DNA of 8,878 nucleotides, taken from Oscillospiraceae bacterium. Lineage in GTDB: Bacteria > Bacillota > Clostridia > Oscillospirales > UBA929. The translations under genes were made by a program, and so were the position numbers. The number at the start of each line of letters is the position of its first letter. Position 1 is the stretch's first letter. The stretch lies in contig JAISVO010000140.1 of assembly GCA_031271525.1 (NCBI GenBank), positions 1 through 8,878 on the forward strand. Direction: 5' to 3'. Shown here piece by piece: positions 6,768-8,878 of this stretch. The notes beneath the pieces are model-generated. The model was not told the DNA's origin. It saw only the letters and a list, made by a program, of their open reading frames with translations, and made no database searches.

Positions 6768-8035
6768 ACTGTTACCCTCTTTCCAATGTCTTTCCGGTAA
6801 AACGCGCCTTCGAACCTCACTTTGTCAATATGCCGGTAAACCGTCCGGAGGGCGTCGTCCAGCGTCTTCCCCTTGGCGCAGAGGGAGAGGACCCTTCCCC
6901 CGCTGGTAAGGTAGTTTCCGGCGGCGTCAACTGACGTTCCGGCGTGGAAAACGACGATCTCCGACGGAATTTTATCCAGTCCCGAGATGGGCTTCCCGGT
7001 CTGGTAGGCATCCGGGTATCCCCCCGAGGCGACGACGACGCACGCGCAGGCCTCGTCCGACCAGACCGGCGTAACCGGCTCCCCCGCTTCGATCGCCAGC
7101 ATCAGCTCCAGCAGGTCGCTCTCCAGAAGGGGCAGGAGCGCCTGCGCCTCCGGGTCGCCGAACCGGGCGTTATATTCGATCACCTTGGGTCCGTCCGGCG
7201 TCAGCATCAATTCAAAATACAGAACCCCCGAGAAGGAGCGCCCCTCTTGCCGCATCCCGTCCGTCGTCGGGAGGAAGATCTCTCGCATACAGCGCTCCGC
7301 GATTTCGGTAGTATAGTCGGGCACCGGGGTGATCACCCCCATCCCGCCTGTGTTTGTCCCCAAATCGCCATCCAGTGCCCGCTTGTGATCCCGGGAGGGC
7401 GGCATCGGGTAGATTCGTTCCCCGTCGGTGAAGCAGAGGGCGGTGACCTCCCGCCCGGTCATGTATTCCTCGATGACAACCCGCTTCCCGGACTCCCCGA
7501 ATTTGGCGTCCAGCATCATCTCCCGGAGGGTAACCTCGGCTTCGCCAATACTTTTTGTAATCACCGCGCCCTTGCCCACGGCAAGCCCGTCCGCTTTGAT
7601 AACAATTGGTTTACCCTCCGACGGGTCCATCGACCTCGCGTAGGCGACGGCCTCGTCGCAGTCGGTGAACACCTCGTAAGAAGCGGTGGGGATACCGTGT
7701 CGTTTCATAAAGCCCTTGGCAAACGCCTTGCTCCACTCAAGCTCGGCGGCGGCTTTCGTCGGTCCGAAGGCCCGCAACCCGGCGGCTTTACAGGCGTCCA
7801 CCAGCCCGAGCGCCAGCGGGTCGTCCGAGGCGGCGACGACGAAATCGACGCCGTGCGTCTTCGCGTACTCAACCAGTTTGGTAATTTCGGTTGCCCTGAT
7901 CGGCGCCCGCTCGCCGAGCGCGGCCAACCCGCCGTTGCCCGGAGCGCTGGTCAGTTTCGAGCAGAGCTTGCTCTGCGCGAGCTTCCATCCGATGGCGTGT
8001 TCGCGGCCCCCGCCGCCAACTAGTAAGATATGCAA
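6764..8035 (-). CDS. purD: Phosphoribosylamine--glycine ligase (GAR synthetase)
   Basis: A 423-residue ATP-grasp enzyme joining 5-phosphoribosylamine and glycine, the second step of de novo purine synthesis in the cytoplasm. Motifs: N-terminal LLVGGGGREHAIGWKLA (4-20), ASDDPLALGLVDA (69-81; a variant of the usual GPE.PL..G), KADGLAVGKGAVI (147-159), RDHKRALDGDLGTNTGGMG (215-233), and the signature YNARFGDPEAQALLPLL (288-304) with ATP-grasp metal-binding residues. The open frame continues 116 codons upstream to 8383, but that stretch overlaps mgtE in another frame and is not PurD-like. The TTG at 8035 is chosen because it yields the conserved MHILLVGGGGREHAIG start and a GGGG site sits 8 nt upstream. 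It follows mgtE by 38 bp and overlaps abfA by 4 bp. No other pur gene is visible here. Confidence 0.95.
   Translation of the reverse strand: MHILLVGGGGREHAIGWKLAQSKLCSKLTSAPGNGGLAALGERAPIRATEITKLVEYAKTHGVDFVVAASDDPLALGLVDACKAAGLRAFGPTKAAAELEWSKAFAKGFMKRHGIPTASYEVFTDCDEAVAYARSMDPSEGKPIVIKADGLAVGKGAVITKSIGEAEVTLREMMLDAKFGESGKRVVIEEYMTGREVTALCFTDGERIYPMPPSRDHKRALDGDLGTNTGGMGVITPVPDYTTEIAERCMREIFLPTTDGMRQEGRSFSGVLYFELMLTPDGPKVIEYNARFGDPEAQALLPLLESDLLELMLAIEAGEPVTPVWSDEACACVVVASGGYPDAYQTGKPISGLDKIPSEIVVFHAGTSVDAAGNYLTSGGRVLSLCAKGKTLDDALRTVYRHIDKVRFEGAFYRKDIGKRVTV
6775..6780 (-). promoter_or_regulatory. Ribosome binding site of abfA, inside the end of purD
   Basis: The minus strand reads AGAGGG 7 nt before the abfA ATG at 6767, within the last purD codons. 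This good site shows that abfA can be initiated in its own right as well as by coupling to purD. Confidence 0.65.
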
Positions 8036-8043
8036 CCCATCAA

Positions 8044-8047
8044 CCCC
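8044..8047 (-). promoter_or_regulatory. Ribosome binding site deciding the TTG start of purD
   Basis: The minus strand reads GGGG 8 nt before the TTG at 8035. The nearby ATG at 8040 and TTG at 8043 are out of frame with PurD, so the TTG at 8035 is the only start that both has a site and keeps the conserved N-terminus. Confidence 0.5.
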
Positions 8048-8072
8048 ATAACATATTGTATTATTTTGTCGA

Positions 8073-8078
8073 ATTATA
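8073..8078 (-). promoter_or_regulatory. Possible -10 element ahead of purD
   Basis: A perfect TATAAT on the minus strand overlaps the mgtE stop codon, and the 38-bp gap is very AT-rich compared with its surroundings. No good -35 hexamer is seen 16-18 bp upstream, so this may be chance; purD could instead be read from the mgtE transcript. Confidence 0.25.
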
Positions 8079-8878
8079 ACCGAAGGACGGCGGTCGCGAT
8101 TTGGAAGTAGATGATGAGCGACACGGCGTCCACAATTGTCGTGATAAAGGGGGAGGCCATCACCGCCGGGTCGAAGCCGATCCGCTTCGCGAGGAGGGGC
8201 ATCGCGCTCCCCACGATCTTCGCGAAGAGTACCGTCAGCGCCAGCGCCGCACTGACCACCAGCGCGACGACCACCGTGACGCCGTCCCGTCCCATCCAGA
8301 GCATGTCCACAAGAAGAATTTTGAGAAAATTCGCGGCGGCGAGGACCAGCCCGCAGAAGAAGGATACCCGCGTTTCTTTCCACATCACCGAGAGGATGTC
8401 CCGGAAGCCGAGCTCGCCCAGCGAGATGGCCCGAATGATGGTGACCGATGCCTGACTGCCCGAGTTGCCCCCCGAGCCCATCAGCATCGGGATAAACGCG
8501 GTCAGCGCCACCTGCGCCGCGAGGGCGCTTTCAAACGAGGTGATGATCAGCCCGGTGAAGGTGGCGGAGGCCATCAGGATCAGGAGCCAAGGGATCCGGC
8601 TCCGCCAGATCTCGAAAACGCTCATCCGCATATACGGCTTGTCCGACGGGGCGATAGCGGCCATCTTCTCGATGTCCTCAGTCGCCTCCTCCTCCAAGAT
8701 GTCAATGGCGTCGTCCACCGTGACGATACCGACGATCCGGTCCTCGTGGTCAACCACCGGCAGCGCGTGGATGCCGTAACGGGAGAAGAGGGTCGCGACG
8801 GCCTCCTGATCGTCCGAGGTTTTCGCCGAGATCGGCTCGGCGCTCATCACTTCGGCGATCAGTCGGTCCTCTTCCGCG
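8074..8878 (-). CDS. mgtE: Magnesium transporter MgtE, C-terminal part
   Basis: The 5' end is beyond the window; 267 codons are visible, open to the edge at 8878. The fragment begins in the second CBS domain (EVMSAEPISAKTSDDQEAVATLF, then HALPVVD and GIVTVDDAIDILEEEATEDIEKMA), which in MgtE senses cytoplasmic Mg2+. The five-helix transport domain follows: helix 1 around WLLILMASATFTGLIITSF, then PMLMGSGGNSGSQ with its conserved glycines, and a last helix preceded by FDPAVMASPFITTIVDA, whose final Asp (codon near 8128-8130) corresponds to the pore Mg2+-site aspartate of the family. The protein is an integral membrane Mg2+ channel/transporter. The N-domain, CBS1 and any upstream Mg2+-responsive leader are outside the window. 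The GTG/ATG at 8850-8845 are internal codons, not starts. Confidence 0.95.
   Translation of the reverse strand, partial: AEEDRLIAEVMSAEPISAKTSDDQEAVATLFSRYGIHALPVVDHEDRIVGIVTVDDAIDILEEEATEDIEKMAAIAPSDKPYMRMSVFEIWRSRIPWLLILMASATFTGLIITSFESALAAQVALTAFIPMLMGSGGNSGSQASVTIIRAISLGELGFRDILSVMWKETRVSFFCGLVLAAANFLKILLVDMLWMGRDGVTVVVALVVSAALALTVLFAKIVGSAMPLLAKRIGFDPAVMASPFITTIVDAVSLIIYFQIATAVLRL

Noticed and set aside
6944..8023. Plus-strand open frame of 359 codons antisense to purD
   Set aside because: It is fully contained opposite a highly conserved gene and has no recognisable motifs or ribosome binding site.
8036..8383. Upstream 116-codon extension of purD
   Set aside because: It overlaps mgtE on the same strand in another frame and has no PurD-like sequence; the conserved PurD N-terminus begins at the TTG at 8035.

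Overview
The window looks like chromosomal DNA of a GC-rich bacterium (clearly above 55% GC by eye, not computed). It is probably a clostridial-type Firmicute that degrades plant or host glycans. The evidence is a set of intracellular glycosidases (GH4, GH51, DUF4838), a clostridial-style PurD with the ASDDPLALGLVD variant, an M15B carboxypeptidase lipoprotein, and strong GGAGG-type ribosome binding sites. The lineage is an inference; no rRNA or other marker is present.

Layout: two blocks converge at about 4.06-4.14 kb. The plus-strand block (1-4059) reads: C-terminal end of a GH4 glycosidase (1-298), BadF/BadG-type sugar kinase (327-1328), DUF4838 / alpha-glucuronidase-like TIM-barrel protein (1325-3238), and a small TIM-barrel glycosidase-like protein resembling DUF4015/GHL13 (3235-4059). 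The last three overlap as ATGA and TTGA, so they are almost certainly one translationally coupled operon. None has a signal peptide, which points to breakdown of an imported oligosaccharide in the cytoplasm.

The minus-strand block (8878-4140) reads in transcription order: C-terminal part of the MgtE magnesium transporter, purD (TTG start, 38 bp after mgtE), a GH51 alpha-L-arabinofuranosidase overlapping purD by ATGA, then, after an 84 bp gap, an M15B D-Ala-D-Ala (or L,D-) carboxypeptidase lipoprotein. A strong GC hairpin with a T7 tract on the minus strand lies between the converging blocks and probably ends transcription from both sides.

The part most likely to hold undescribed biology is the plus-strand operon: a GH4-type enzyme, a sugar kinase and two poorly characterised, apparently cytoplasmic TIM-barrel proteins whose substrate is unknown. 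The coupling of the purine gene purD to an arabinofuranosidase gene is the second oddity. No tRNA, rRNA, CRISPR array, insertion sequence or phage gene was seen. There is no non-coding stretch over 300 bp; all gaps are under 90 bp.
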